A stretch of DNA of 64,000 nucleotides from Sphingobacterium sp. ML3W (GTDB taxonomy: Bacteria > Bacteroidota > Bacteroidia > Sphingobacteriales > Sphingobacteriaceae), in contig NZ_CP107036.1 in the NCBI RefSeq assembly GCF_029542085.1, forward strand, positions 4,216,001 to 4,280,000, given 5' to 3'. Both the position numbers and the translations under genes were made by a program. Below, piece by piece: positions 32,352 to 40,621 of the stretch. The notes under the pieces are model-generated. The model did not search any database. It was not told the DNA's origin and saw only the letters and a list, made by a program, of their open reading frames with translations. Numbering within the stretch: position 1 is the stretch's first letter; each line of letters starts with the position of its first letter.

Positions 32352-32386
32352 TCAAAAAAAAGCCCATAATCAACCGATTATGGGCC
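32352..32386 (-). terminator. Terminator of the gluconate operon
   Basis: GCCCATAATC (32362-32371) pairs with GATTATGGGC (32376-32385), followed on the minus strand by a run of eight T. Confidence 0.9.
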
Positions 32387-32450
32387 TGTATAATTCAATA
32401 TTCGTTTGAGCAATTCATGTAATGGCAATAGGATACTTTCTCATTCGCTG

Positions 32451-33773
32451 TCAATGACCAAGCCCGTGTAAAATCAAGACACCGATCAATCCAATAACAG
32501 AAACGAGCGTTTCCATCACCGTCCATGAGCGAAATGTGTCCTTCATGCTCACTCCAAAATAAGATTTAAACATCCAAAAACCCGGATCATTGACGTGTGA
32601 GAACATGAGACTGCCCGCTCCAGTCGCTAGCACCATTAATTCAGGAGTAACATCTCCTGCTTGCACAATGGGGAGCATAATGCCCGCTGCCGTGAGCCCA
32701 GCAACGCTTGCCGAACCGATAACTAAGCGAATGATACCGGCTATCAACCATGCAAGCACAAGAGGCGACAAGCTAAGGTCTGCGGTTAGGTCAGCGATGT
32801 AGTTGGCTACACCACTATCTACCAAAATTTGCTTGAAGGCGCCTGATGCTGCAATGATAAAAAGGATCATCATTATCCCACGAATTGCTTCTTCCACACT
32901 TGCTGACTGCTCCCGCAAACTTTTGCCTTGGCGGATACCCATCGTGTACATCGCCACTAGCGATGCAATCATTAAAGCCACCACCGGATCACCCAAGAAA
33001 CGTAGTGCCGTCAGCCAAGAGGAGCCTTCTGGGAATAGTAGATGTGCAAATGAACCAAAAGCAATTAAAATTATTGGAAACAGCCCTGTAAATATACTAA
33101 TTGCAAATCCGGGAAGCTCTTCCCTATCTGCTTGATTTTGCTCAGGAAAAAACTCGGCCGGTGGGTTGGTCGGAATACGCTTAAGCATCCTGCCAAAGAG
33201 TGGCCCACCGATAATTATGGCAGGAATTGCCACAACAACGCCATAGGCCATTGTTAAACCTATGTCCGCATTGTAGGCAAGCGCTATGGCCGTAGCTCCC
33301 GGATGTGGTGGCAAATAACCGTGCGTCACGGACAGCGCTGCCAACAATGGCATAGCTACGTAAAGCAAGGGCATTTTATTGGAAGCACATACCATGAAAA
33401 CAAACGGTACTAAGACAATAAAACCGACATTGTAAAATAAGGGAATTCCTACTAAAAAGCCTGTGAGAACCATTGCCCAAGGTAAGTTCTTTCTGCCAAA
33501 TACAGCCGTGAGTACTGTTGTAATCTTTTCTGCAGCACCACCCTCTGCCATCAACTTACCCAGTAAAGACCCGAAGGCCAACAAAAGTGCCAACTGGCCC
33601 ATGGTACTGCTCACTCCGGTTTCAACAGATTTAAGGATATCCATAGCGTTCATATTCATAGCAAAACCGACCGCAATAGAAGTTATCAGTAATGAAAAGA
33701 TCGTGTTTAACCTGACAACAGTGACTAAAAGAAGTAGTAAAGCTACTCCCAAAATAACGATGATTAGAGGCAT
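32451..33773 (-). CDS. Gluconate:H+ symporter, GntP family
   Basis: A 440-residue inner-membrane transporter with about 12 hydrophobic segments. Family text includes GQLALLLAFGSLLGKLMAEGGAAEKI, GVSVTHGYLPPHPG-type (here LSVTHGYLPPHPGATAIA) and the late segment GSASVAGLTAAGIMLPI. GntP members import gluconate or related sugar acids with protons. The kinase gene lies directly upstream with a 16-base gap, so gluconate is the likely substrate. A hairpin terminator follows. Confidence 0.93.
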   Translation of the reverse strand: MPLIIVILGVALLLLLVTVVRLNTIFSLLITSIAVGFAMNMNAMDILKSVETGVSSTMGQLALLLAFGSLLGKLMAEGGAAEKITTVLTAVFGRKNLPWAMVLTGFLVGIPLFYNVGFIVLVPFVFMVCASNKMPLLYVAMPLLAALSVTHGYLPPHPGATAIALAYNADIGLTMAYGVVVAIPAIIIGGPLFGRMLKRIPTNPPAEFFPEQNQADREELPGFAISIFTGLFPIILIAFGSFAHLLFPEGSSWLTALRFLGDPVVALMIASLVAMYTMGIRQGKSLREQSASVEEAIRGIMMILFIIAASGAFKQILVDSGVANYIADLTADLSLSPLVLAWLIAGIIRLVIGSASVAGLTAAGIMLPIVQAGDVTPELMVLATGAGSLMFSHVNDPGFWMFKSYFGVSMKDTFRSWTVMETLVSVIGLIGVLILHGLGH

Positions 33774-33789
33774 AATAATTTACATCTAG

Positions 33790-35289
33790 TTAAAACTCAC
33801 CTTCCAATATATGGTACAGGTGTTCAAATTTCTGGAAGTTCTTCATATATACCGCATGATTCTCTTCACTCGGTTTGTAATAGTGCTCGGTATCTTGTTT
33901 TCCCTCCGCTTGCTTGTTGTTTACGGTAGGATCACCCCTCTGTATACCCAATGCTTCCAAGCCTATCAATGCTGCTCCCCATGCAGAGCTTTCTACCGTA
34001 TTTTTGGTGAATACAGGTTTATTGAAAATGTCTGCAAGCATTTGCACCCACAACGATGAACGCGCTAAGCCGCCGCTTGCAAAGATCGTATGAATGGGAC
34101 CGGTATTCTCCTCTAATGCGATTCCTACACTGTAAATTGCAAACAACATTCCTTCCATCATTGCCCGTGCGAAGTGCGCCCTGCCATGATGCAGCTGTAT
34201 TCCAAAATAAACGCCTTTTGCATTGGAATTCCAATGTGGTGCCCGTTCACCAGTTAAATAGGGCAAGAATATCAAGCCCTCTGCCCCGGGAACGACGGAG
34301 TCGACCAAAGCATTTAACGAGGCAGAAGAATCTCCATCCGTTTCCATTTGGGTAAAATTATCTCGAAACCAGTTGCGTAATACACCTCCATTGTTAACCG
34401 CGCCACCAATTATATATTCATTTGGTCTCAGTAAGTAGGTAAATAGCCTTTGTTTTTTTTCTTGATTTGCCTGCGAACTTGCTACGCGAATAGCGCCACT
34501 GGTACCGACAGTTACCGAAGCCACCCCAGGACTTATAGCCCCTACCCCGAGATTAGCCAAACAACCATCGCTACCACCTATAACAAAAGGGGTATCTTCA
34601 GGGATGTGCATCAAGGCCGCAATTTCTCGGTTAGGCATATTTAAAATATAATCGACCGGAACTGGTGATGCTAGTTGCTCTTCCGATATGCCCGTCAATC
34701 TTAACGCCTGATCAGACCATGTTAGCTGATGTATGTCGAAAAGCCCTGTTGCCGATGCAATGGAATGATCGACCACATAAACTCCAAAGAGCCGGTAAAA
34801 AAGAAATTCTTTGATACCGATAAACTTGTGCGACTGAGCAAATAATTTTTGATCGTTAGACTTTATCCACATTAATTTGCAAAGCAAAGACATGGGATGT
34901 ATTGGTGTGCCCGTATGTTGATAAAGCTGCCTGCCCGCCTCACTTGCCTCCAAGGCAACCGCAATATCCTCGCTTCTGCGATCTGCCCATATCATGCAAT
35001 TGCTAAGTAGCTTTCCCGCCGAGTCAACAGCGATCAGTCCGTGCATAGCACTGCTCACCGAAATGCATACGGGTTTCAGTATCTCGGCGCTAGATTGCTT
35101 TAAGCTAATCATTACATACCTAATAGACTCAATACATGCAGCATAAACAATCTCCGGATCTTGCTCGTACCAGCCTTCCGACGGGTTTAATATGGGATAA
35201 GGTATACTATGCTGCGACAAGATGCTACCTTCGTCGTCAAATGCAACAGCTTTCGCAGATGATGTCCCAATGTCTAATCCAATGATCAT
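33790..35289 (-). CDS. Gluconokinase, FGGY family
   Basis: A 499-residue sugar kinase. It opens MIIGLDIGTSSAKAVAFDDEG (phosphate-binding loop 1), with SVSSAMHGLIAVD, the DRRSED segment, IGGSDGCLANLGVGA, TVGTSGAIRV and the FGGY-type motif FASGGLARSSLWVQMLADI. FGGY enzymes include xylulokinase and glycerol kinase, but the adjacent GntP permease and the GVGAISPGVASVTVGTSGA pattern point to gluconate as substrate, giving 6-phosphogluconate. It is first in a two-gene operon with the permease. A broken end of the next enzyme in that pathway (gnd) lies just upstream on the opposite strand. Confidence 0.92.
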   Translation of the reverse strand: MIIGLDIGTSSAKAVAFDDEGSILSQHSIPYPILNPSEGWYEQDPEIVYAACIESIRYVMISLKQSSAEILKPVCISVSSAMHGLIAVDSAGKLLSNCMIWADRRSEDIAVALEASEAGRQLYQHTGTPIHPMSLLCKLMWIKSNDQKLFAQSHKFIGIKEFLFYRLFGVYVVDHSIASATGLFDIHQLTWSDQALRLTGISEEQLASPVPVDYILNMPNREIAALMHIPEDTPFVIGGSDGCLANLGVGAISPGVASVTVGTSGAIRVASSQANQEKKQRLFTYLLRPNEYIIGGAVNNGGVLRNWFRDNFTQMETDGDSSASLNALVDSVVPGAEGLIFLPYLTGERAPHWNSNAKGVYFGIQLHHGRAHFARAMMEGMLFAIYSVGIALEENTGPIHTIFASGGLARSSLWVQMLADIFNKPVFTKNTVESSAWGAALIGLEALGIQRGDPTVNNKQAEGKQDTEHYYKPSEENHAVYMKNFQKFEHLYHILEGEF

Positions 35290-35308
35290 AAATAAAATTG
35301 ATGTTTAG

Positions 35309-35422
35309 GAGAACTCAATATACGGATTATCTGTTGGTTTACCCGGTCTGGAGAAAATTATTTCCCCTAATGCACATCGTCCTATTGATCAGGAAGGTAT
35401 CTTTCACACACTTTGGGATTAA
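35309..35422 (+). pseudogene. Remnant of 6-phosphogluconate dehydrogenase C-terminus
   Basis: A 37-codon stretch with no start codon (TAG immediately before it) ends in NAHRPIDQEGIFHTLWD and a stop. 6-phosphogluconate dehydrogenases end in a conserved AHTYERxDxEGxFHTxW-type tail, so the match is specific: AH, an acidic-basic pair, EG, FHT and W, with two residues missing. The upstream part does not align. The rest of the gene is absent, replaced by the divergent gluconokinase gene. Together they suggest an old pentose-phosphate locus that was rearranged. Confidence 0.6.
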
Positions 35423-35466
35423 GGAAAAAAAGCTTGAAGATTCGATTTAATCTTCATTTAAAATGC

Positions 35467-35503
35467 AAAAAAGCGGCTTTTTTATATAAAGCCGCTTTTT
35501 ATA
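35467..35503. terminator. Bidirectional terminator beside the tRNA-like gene
   Basis: AAAAAGCGGCTTT (35468-35480) pairs with AAAGCCGCTTTTT (35488-35500), with T-runs on both strands. It would end the minus-strand tRNA-like transcript. Confidence 0.85.
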
Positions 35504-35508
35504 ACTGA

Positions 35509-35580
35509 GCCTCCTATCAGGATGAGCAACTGACTTACTGATTAACAAGTCAGTTGCTCTACCAGCTAAGCTCAGGAGGC
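35509..35580 (-). tRNA. tRNA-like gene with 8-nt anticodon loop and odd T-arm
   Basis: On the minus strand a perfect 7-bp acceptor stem GCCTCCT/AGGAGGC, D-arm GCTTAGCTGGTAGAGC, and anticodon stem ACTGA/TCAGT are readable. The anticodon loop is CTTGTTAA, 8 bases, so the anticodon could be read as GTT (Asn) or TGT (Thr). The T-arm has a 5-bp stem GTCAG/CTGAT but a 9-base loop TTGCTCATC without TTC. No CCA is encoded. It is 72 bases long and followed by a terminator. It is either a decayed tRNA gene or a tRNA-like RNA with another use. Confidence 0.45.
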
Positions 35581-35703
35581 TTAGTTTACAGATAAAGTTT
35601 CTGATTTCTGTACTGCAAATATCGGGATTTGAACAAAAACTTGTAGCGTATGATTATATGAGATAGACTAACAGAATACGTTTACACTCTGTTGATTTAG
35701 ATG

Positions 35704-37335
35704 CTATCGCTCAATATCCTTCAAACTGCTCATTTTCTTATATTCCAGGAATCCTTTTATATCTTCAAAATGCTCACGCACGCGCTTATTTCCAAACTCA
35801 AATACCTTTTCTGCTAAGCCGTCCAAGAAGTCTCGGTCGTGTGAAACAAGGATCAATGTACCATCAAAATCCTTTAAGGCATCTTTGATAATATCCTTGG
35901 TCTTCATGTCCAAATGGTTGGTAGGCTCATCGAGGATCAATACATTCACTGGCTCCAAAAGAAGTTTTATCATGGCCAGACGAGTTCGCTCTCCACCAGA
36001 TAATACCTTAACCTTTTTTGTCGTGTCATCACCACTAAACATAAAAGCACCCAAAAGATCTTTCATTTTAACACGCACATCACCTATTGCAATTTGATCG
36101 ATCGTATCAAAAACAGTCAATTCACCATCGAGCAATGCTGCTTGATTTTGAGCAAAGTAACCGATCTTGGCATTATGCCCCACCTTCAATGTACCCTCAA
36201 AATCTATTTCACCCATAATCGCTTTGATCATGGTCGATTTACCCTCTCCATTTTTACCGACAAATGCAACTTTTTCGCCGCGTTCAATCACCATATTGGC
36301 TTTATGGAATACCACATGCTCATCATAGGCCTTGGTAAGCTCCTCCACAATGACAGGGTATTGACCTGACCGAGGTGAGGGGGGAAATTTCAGGCGCAAG
36401 GCCGAAGTATCTACTTCGTCAATTTCGATAACTTCCAATTTTTCCAACATCTTTACACGCGACTGCACTTGTAAAGTCTTGGAGTAAGTACCTCTGAAAC
36501 GATCAATGAATTCCTGATTGTCAGCAATAAAACGTTGTTGCTCCTCATAAGCTTTCAATTGATGCTGACGTCTTTCCTGACGCAACTCCAAATAGTGGCT
36601 ATACTTAGCTCGATAGTCATAAATACGACCCATCGTTACCTCGATGGTACGGTTGGTGATATTATCGACAAAGGCTCTATCGTGTGAAATAACAATAACC
36701 GCCTTGGCAGAATTGACAAGGAAATCCTCCAGCCATTGGATACTATCGATATCCATGTGGTTGGTTGGCTCATCCAACAAAATTAGATCCGGCTTCTTCA
36801 AGAGTATTTTAGCAAGCTCGATACGCATACGCCATCCCCCGGAAAACTCCGACGTCTGTCTAGTAAAGTCAGAACGCTCAAAACCAAGCCCCTTCAACAC
36901 CTTTTCTACTTCTGCATCGTAATTGACCTCTTCGATCGAATAAAACTTCTCGCTCAGTTCCGACACCCGCTCGATCAATTGCATATAATCATCAGACTCG
37001 TAATCTGTACGGATATTCAATTGCTCGTTCAGCTGCTCTAATTCATCCCGCATCCCATAGACCTCCTCAAAAGCCTTCGAGGTCTCCTCAAAGACTGTCA
37101 CATGATCCTGCGTCAGTAAATGTTGCGGTAGATAAGCAATGACGGCATCTTTTGGCCCCGCCACATTACCTGTCGTAGGTTTACCCACTCCAGCGATAAT
37201 TTTCAACAGGGTAGATTTGCCAGCGCCATTCTTACCCATCAATGCAATCTTATCATTCTCATTGATCGAGAAAGATACATCCGAAAAAAGAGTCGTTCCC
37301 CCAAAGGAAACAGAAATATTATTTACGTCAATCAC
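35704..37335 (-). CDS. ABC-F family ATPase
   Basis: A 543-residue soluble protein with two ATP-binding cassettes and no membrane part. Walker A motifs are GKNGAGKST (about 32-40) and GKNGEGKST (about 330-338); signatures are SGGWRMR and SGGERTR; both Walker B are LILLDEPTNHMD and LILDEPTNHLD. ABC-F proteins act at the ribosome, some rescuing stalled translation and some giving antibiotic resistance; the short linker and family text resemble the housekeeping EttA/Uup group of Bacteroidota. GTG at 37335 is taken as start because a TATCTTTG promoter box lies at 37359-37366, downstream of the longer frame's TTG. Confidence 0.92.
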   Translation of the reverse strand: MIDVNNISVSFGGTTLFSDVSFSINENDKIALMGKNGAGKSTLLKIIAGVGKPTTGNVAGPKDAVIAYLPQHLLTQDHVTVFEETSKAFEEVYGMRDELEQLNEQLNIRTDYESDDYMQLIERVSELSEKFYSIEEVNYDAEVEKVLKGLGFERSDFTRQTSEFSGGWRMRIELAKILLKKPDLILLDEPTNHMDIDSIQWLEDFLVNSAKAVIVISHDRAFVDNITNRTIEVTMGRIYDYRAKYSHYLELRQERRQHQLKAYEEQQRFIADNQEFIDRFRGTYSKTLQVQSRVKMLEKLEVIEIDEVDTSALRLKFPPSPRSGQYPVIVEELTKAYDEHVVFHKANMVIERGEKVAFVGKNGEGKSTMIKAIMGEIDFEGTLKVGHNAKIGYFAQNQAALLDGELTVFDTIDQIAIGDVRVKMKDLLGAFMFSGDDTTKKVKVLSGGERTRLAMIKLLLEPVNVLILDEPTNHLDMKTKDIIKDALKDFDGTLILVSHDRDFLDGLAEKVFEFGNKRVREHFEDIKGFLEYKKMSSLKDIER

Positions 37336-37358
37336 TTTATGTACACTTAAATTTGTCA

Positions 37359-37366
37359 CAAAGATA
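37359..37366 (-). promoter_or_regulatory. -7 box of the ABC-F gene
   Basis: A perfect TAnnTTTG (TATCTTTG on the minus strand). It places the transcription start inside the longest open frame and so decides the GTG start at 37335. Confidence 0.6.
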
Positions 37367-37407
37367 AGCGAATCAATCTTATAAATAGACAATGGATCAT
37401 TTTTGTG

Positions 37408-37415
37408 TATCTTTG
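37408..37415 (+). promoter_or_regulatory. -7 box of trmD
   Basis: A perfect TATCTTTG ends five bases before the ATG at 37420, so the mRNA would be leaderless or nearly so. It rules out the in-frame start at 37405. Confidence 0.6.
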
Positions 37416-37419
37416 CGCC

Positions 37420-38097
37420 ATGCGTTTTGATATTATTACGGTTCTACCAGATCTTTTGGAAAGTCCATTTGCGCACTCTATTTTGCAACGTGCAAAGAAT
37501 AAGGGCCTCGCGGAGATATATGTACACAATTTAAGAGATTACTCAACAAATAAGCACAAAAGTGTGGACGATTACCCTTATGGAGGTGGCTCTGGCATGG
37601 TACTACAGATCGAACCCTTCGCTAAATGTATTGAACAATTACAGGCCGAACGGACATACGATGAAATCATCTATATGACTCCCGATGGAGAAACCTTCAA
37701 TCAGGATATTGCAAACGGACTCTCGACAAAAGGTAACATGATGATTCTCTGTGGTCACTACAAAGGTATAGACCAACGCATCAGAGATATTTATGTGACA
37801 AAGGAAATCTCAATAGGTGATTATGTGCTGTCCGGAGGTGAACTTCCAGCGGCAATTGTTACAGACGCGATCATCCGCTTGATCCCCGGAGTTTTATCGG
37901 ACGAAACCTCTGCGCTTTCAGATTCTTTTCAGGACGGATTGTTGGATGCACCAATCTATACACGCCCTGCAGAGTGGAAAGGGCACAAAGTACCCGATAT
38001 TTTACTCAGTGGACATGAAGCAAAAATTGCTGCATGGAAGGACGAACAACAGCTAAAAAGAACACAGGAACGACGCCCTGATTTATTAAATGATTAA
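37420..38097 (+). CDS. trmD: tRNA (guanine-N1)-methyltransferase
   Basis: A 225-residue SPOUT-class enzyme that methylates G37 next to the anticodon, preventing frameshifts. It begins MRFDIITVLPDLLESPFAHSI. The knotted SAM site includes GGGSGMVLQIEPF, ILCGHYKGIDQRIRD, and ISIGDYVLSGGELPA with PGVLSDETSALSDSF downstream. The ATG at 37420 gives the normal N-terminus. The usual partners rpsP, rimM and rplS are not adjacent; it stands alone between a divergent ABC-F gene and the trp operon. Confidence 0.97.
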   Translation: MRFDIITVLPDLLESPFAHSILQRAKNKGLAEIYVHNLRDYSTNKHKSVDDYPYGGGSGMVLQIEPFAKCIEQLQAERTYDEIIYMTPDGETFNQDIANGLSTKGNMMILCGHYKGIDQRIRDIYVTKEISIGDYVLSGGELPAAIVTDAIIRLIPGVLSDETSALSDSFQDGLLDAPIYTRPAEWKGHKVPDILLSGHEAKIAAWKDEQQLKRTQERRPDLLND

Positions 38098-38134
38098 GAA
38101 ATAAGGGGATTTTTTGTTTTTTTATCACAAAAAG

Positions 38135-38164
38135 TTTGGTTATTTATTTTTTTTTATAAATTTG
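38135..38164 (+). promoter_or_regulatory. Promoter of the trp operon
   Basis: TTTG (38135-38138), an 18-base spacer and TAAATTTG (38157-38164) give a near-perfect Bacteroidota promoter. Transcription would start about 38171, right at the leader-peptide ATG. Confidence 0.75.
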
Positions 38165-38171
38165 TGTAATA

Positions 38172-38249
38172 ATGACACGAAGATATACAAATACAAATTG
38201 GTGGTGGCCTGAAGCAATAAGCATCGGGAATCAATTGGTATTGTCATAA
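38172..38249 (+). CDS. trpL: trp leader peptide with three tandem Trp codons
   Basis: A 25-codon open frame, too short for ordinary gene calling, reads MTRRYTNTNWWWPEA... and ends TAA at 38247-38249. Three consecutive TGG codons at 38199-38207 mark it as a tryptophan sensor. The codons just after them, AGC ATC GGG (38220-38228), are exactly complementary to the 5' arm of the downstream terminator. A ribosome stalled at WWW leaves that segment free; one that reads to the stop covers it. The mRNA would be almost leaderless. Confidence 0.9.
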   Translation: MTRRYTNTNWWWPEAISIGNQLVLS

Positions 38250-38320
38250 TATTTCATAATCAACCAAAACCATTTGTGGAAATTCCAAACCCGATGCTAA
38301 CCAGTATCGGGTTTTTTTTG
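38220..38320 (+). terminator. trp attenuator (terminator and antiterminator)
   Basis: The terminator stem is AACCCGAT (38288-38295) with ATCGGGTT (38306-38313), followed by T8. The antiterminator is AGCATCGGG (38220-38228) with CCCGATGCT (38290-38298), a perfect 9-bp match excluding the terminator stem. This is a simple leader-peptide attenuator controlling trpE. Confidence 0.88.
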
Positions 38321-38353
38321 TATAAAATTTATCATAACGAAGAAAAGAATAAA

Positions 38354-39757
38354 ATGAAGTATAAATTCAAAACACAGAGCAGAAAGTTGCTTGCCGACAC
38401 AACAACACCGGTGAGTATTTATCTTCGATTAAGGGATATCTTTCCAAATTCATTGTTATTGGAAAGCTCCGACTACCATAGTCGTGACAACAATATCAGC
38501 TATATCTGTTGCCAGCCTATAGCAGGGATTCAACTAGATGAGCGAGAGTTAACATTAACCTATCCCGGAAAAGAAAGGATTGTAAAAAATGCACAAGAAA
38601 TAGAATTACGTCAGGAGGTATCCGATTTCAGGAATTCTTTTGAAGATTCTACGATAGCCGAACTGAACTTAATCTCCAACGGTCTATTTGGCTACTTTAC
38701 ATTTGATTGCATCGAACATTTTGAGGATATCAAACTGACAACACCTGTTGATCCGGCACGGAAAATACCGTTTATGCAGTATCATGTTTATAAGTATGTG
38801 ATTGCCATAGACCATTTCCGTAATCAGCTTTATATCTTCGAACATCTTTTGGAAGATGAAGAGTCAGAACTGGAACGCATGCAATTCCTGATCCAGAACA
38901 AAAACTTCCCAGAGTATACGTTCAAATTGGCCGGAGAGGAAAGTTCCAACCGTACCGATGAAGAGCATCGCCAATTGGTCAAAAAGATGAAGGAACATAT
39001 CCAACGTGGTGATGTCTTTCAAATCGTTCCATCCCGTGGCTTCCGAACACCATTCTCAGGTGATGAATTTAACGTCTACCGTGCATTACGTTCCATTAAC
39101 CCCTCACCTTACCTATTCTATTTTGATTATGGTGACTTTAAACTGTTCGGTTCATCGCCTGAGGCACAATTGCGCATCCATGGCAAGCAGGCTACGATCT
39201 TCCCGATTGCCGGAACTTTCAAAAGAACCGGGAACATGGAGGAAGACCAGAAGATTGCCTCTAGACTAAAACAGGATCCGAAAGAAACCTCAGAACATGT
39301 GATGTTGGTAGACCTTGCCCGTAATGATCTGAGCAGACACTGTACTCAGGTTAAAGTGGAGTCCTATATGGAACCACAATACTACTCGCATATCATCCAC
39401 TTGGTATCAAAAGTGACAGGGGTATTAAAAGATAACATCAATCCATTCGACATTGTAGGAGATACCTACCCTGCCGGGACGCTCTCTGGAGCTCCAAAAC
39501 ACATGGCATTGACACTCATTGACCGTTACGAGGGATTGCAACGTTCGTTCTACTCCGGAGCGATTGGCTTTATGGGTTTCAATGGCGATTTCAATCATGC
39601 CATCATGATTCGTTCATTCCTCAGTAAACAAAACACCTTGCACTATCAAGCTGGTGGTGGAATTGTACTGGACTCTGACCCTGAAATGGAACTTCAGGAA
39701 GTCAACAATAAAATAGCTGCTTTGCGAAAAGCATTACAATTAGCAGAAACGTTATGA
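38354..39757 (+). CDS. trpE: Anthranilate synthase component I
   Basis: A 467-residue chorismate-binding enzyme making anthranilate, the first step of tryptophan synthesis. The N-terminal part carries LLESSDYHSRDNNISYICC, where LLES is the tryptophan feedback site. The catalytic domain has GDVFQIVPSRGF, PSPYLFYFDYGDFKLFGSSPE, FPIAGTFKRTGN, MLVDLARNDLSRHC, and DTYPAGTLSGAPKHMAL with AGGGIVLDSDPEMELQEVNNK. The start is MKYKFKTQ at 38354; the longer frame begins inside the terminator. It is the first gene of the operon and overlaps the next by four bases (ATGA). Confidence 0.97.
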   Translation: MKYKFKTQSRKLLADTTTPVSIYLRLRDIFPNSLLLESSDYHSRDNNISYICCQPIAGIQLDERELTLTYPGKERIVKNAQEIELRQEVSDFRNSFEDSTIAELNLISNGLFGYFTFDCIEHFEDIKLTTPVDPARKIPFMQYHVYKYVIAIDHFRNQLYIFEHLLEDEESELERMQFLIQNKNFPEYTFKLAGEESSNRTDEEHRQLVKKMKEHIQRGDVFQIVPSRGFRTPFSGDEFNVYRALRSINPSPYLFYFDYGDFKLFGSSPEAQLRIHGKQATIFPIAGTFKRTGNMEEDQKIASRLKQDPKETSEHVMLVDLARNDLSRHCTQVKVESYMEPQYYSHIIHLVSKVTGVLKDNINPFDIVGDTYPAGTLSGAPKHMALTLIDRYEGLQRSFYSGAIGFMGFNGDFNHAIMIRSFLSKQNTLHYQAGGGIVLDSDPEMELQEVNNKIAALRKALQLAETL

Positions 39758-40047
39758 TCAGACCATTAGAATACTGTGTCAATACCCAACATATCAATGT
39801 TTCGATAGACACCATCGACAACCGCATCGTTGAATTGCTGGCTTTGCGAAAGACCTATCTCAATAAGGCAAAAGTATTGGATGATCATACCGATGCCGGG
39901 CAGCATATTATTAAAAATATCAGCAGCAATCAGGCGACACTGGCAAAAAAATTCGACCTGCCAGTGGAATTTGTTCAAGCGATATTTCAGGAAATAGATA
40001 ATTACTTTAATCAGGACTATACAACAAGAGGCTATGAGCAACAATAA
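39754..40047 (+). CDS. Chorismate mutase-like small protein
   Basis: A 97-residue helical protein between trpE and trpG, overlapping both (ATGA at 39754; 14 bases into trpG). The pattern VSIDTIDNRIVELLALRKTYLNKAKVLDDHT...QATLAKKFDLPVEFVQAIFQEIDNYF follows the AroQ chorismate mutase fold (IDxIDxxIxxLLxxR). The arginine usually starting the first helix and the central Lys/Arg of the active site are not evident, so activity is uncertain. It may channel or bind chorismate for the anthranilate synthase, or be a degenerate regulator. Not a chance frame, given the double overlap. Confidence 0.75.
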   Translation: MIRPLEYCVNTQHINVSIDTIDNRIVELLALRKTYLNKAKVLDDHTDAGQHIIKNISSNQATLAKKFDLPVEFVQAIFQEIDNYFNQDYTTRGYEQQ

Positions 40048-40606
40048 AATCGTCGTCATTGACAATTACGATTCATTCACCTATAATTTGGTTCATTTGC
40101 TACAGGAGTTGGGACAGGACTATGTGGTGTTGAGAAATGATAAATTCAAACTGGAAGATTTGGAAGCATTCGATAAAATACTTCTTTCCCCCGGTCCCGG
40201 GATTCCGGAAGAGGCGGGTCTATTGCTTGACGTGATCCGCACCTATGCTCCGCACAAAAGTATATTGGGCATCTGCCTGGGGCAACAGGCAATCGCCGAA
40301 GTATTCGGCGGCACACTATTTAATATGGAAAAGCCGCTGCATGGGGTCGCAACCAGCATTATTGTCACTGATGAATCCGAAAAGCTATTTCAGGACTTCC
40401 CGAAAGATTCCAAAATAGGACGCTACCATTCATGGGCTGTAAACAAAGAGACATTGCCAAGCACACTTAAAGTGACAGCCGTAGACGAGAATGGCATCAT
40501 CATGGCACTGACACATACGGAGTATGATGTGCGAGGCATGCAGTTCCATCCGGAATCAGTATTGACAACAAATGGAAAAAAATTAATTGAAAACTGGTTA
40601 TCTTAA
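40034..40606 (+). CDS. trpG: Anthranilate synthase component II (glutamine amidotransferase)
   Basis: A 190-residue class I glutaminase that supplies ammonia to TrpE (and in many bacteria also to PabB). It has NNKIVVIDNYDSFTYNLVH, PGPGIPEEAG, nucleophile Cys in LGICLGQQAI, and the His-Glu pair in GMQFHPESVLT. It overlaps the chorismate mutase-like gene by 14 bases and precedes trpC by 15. As a single gene in a trp operon it may serve both anthranilate and aminodeoxychorismate synthesis (inference). Confidence 0.95.
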   Translation: MSNNKIVVIDNYDSFTYNLVHLLQELGQDYVVLRNDKFKLEDLEAFDKILLSPGPGIPEEAGLLLDVIRTYAPHKSILGICLGQQAIAEVFGGTLFNMEKPLHGVATSIIVTDESEKLFQDFPKDSKIGRYHSWAVNKETLPSTLKVTAVDENGIIMALTHTEYDVRGMQFHPESVLTTNGKKLIENWLS

Positions 40607-40621
40607 TACTCAACACAAAAA

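Noticed and set aside
37336..37392. Longer start for the ABC-F gene
   Set aside because: It lies upstream of the gene's own -7 box at 37359-37366 and adds non-family residues.
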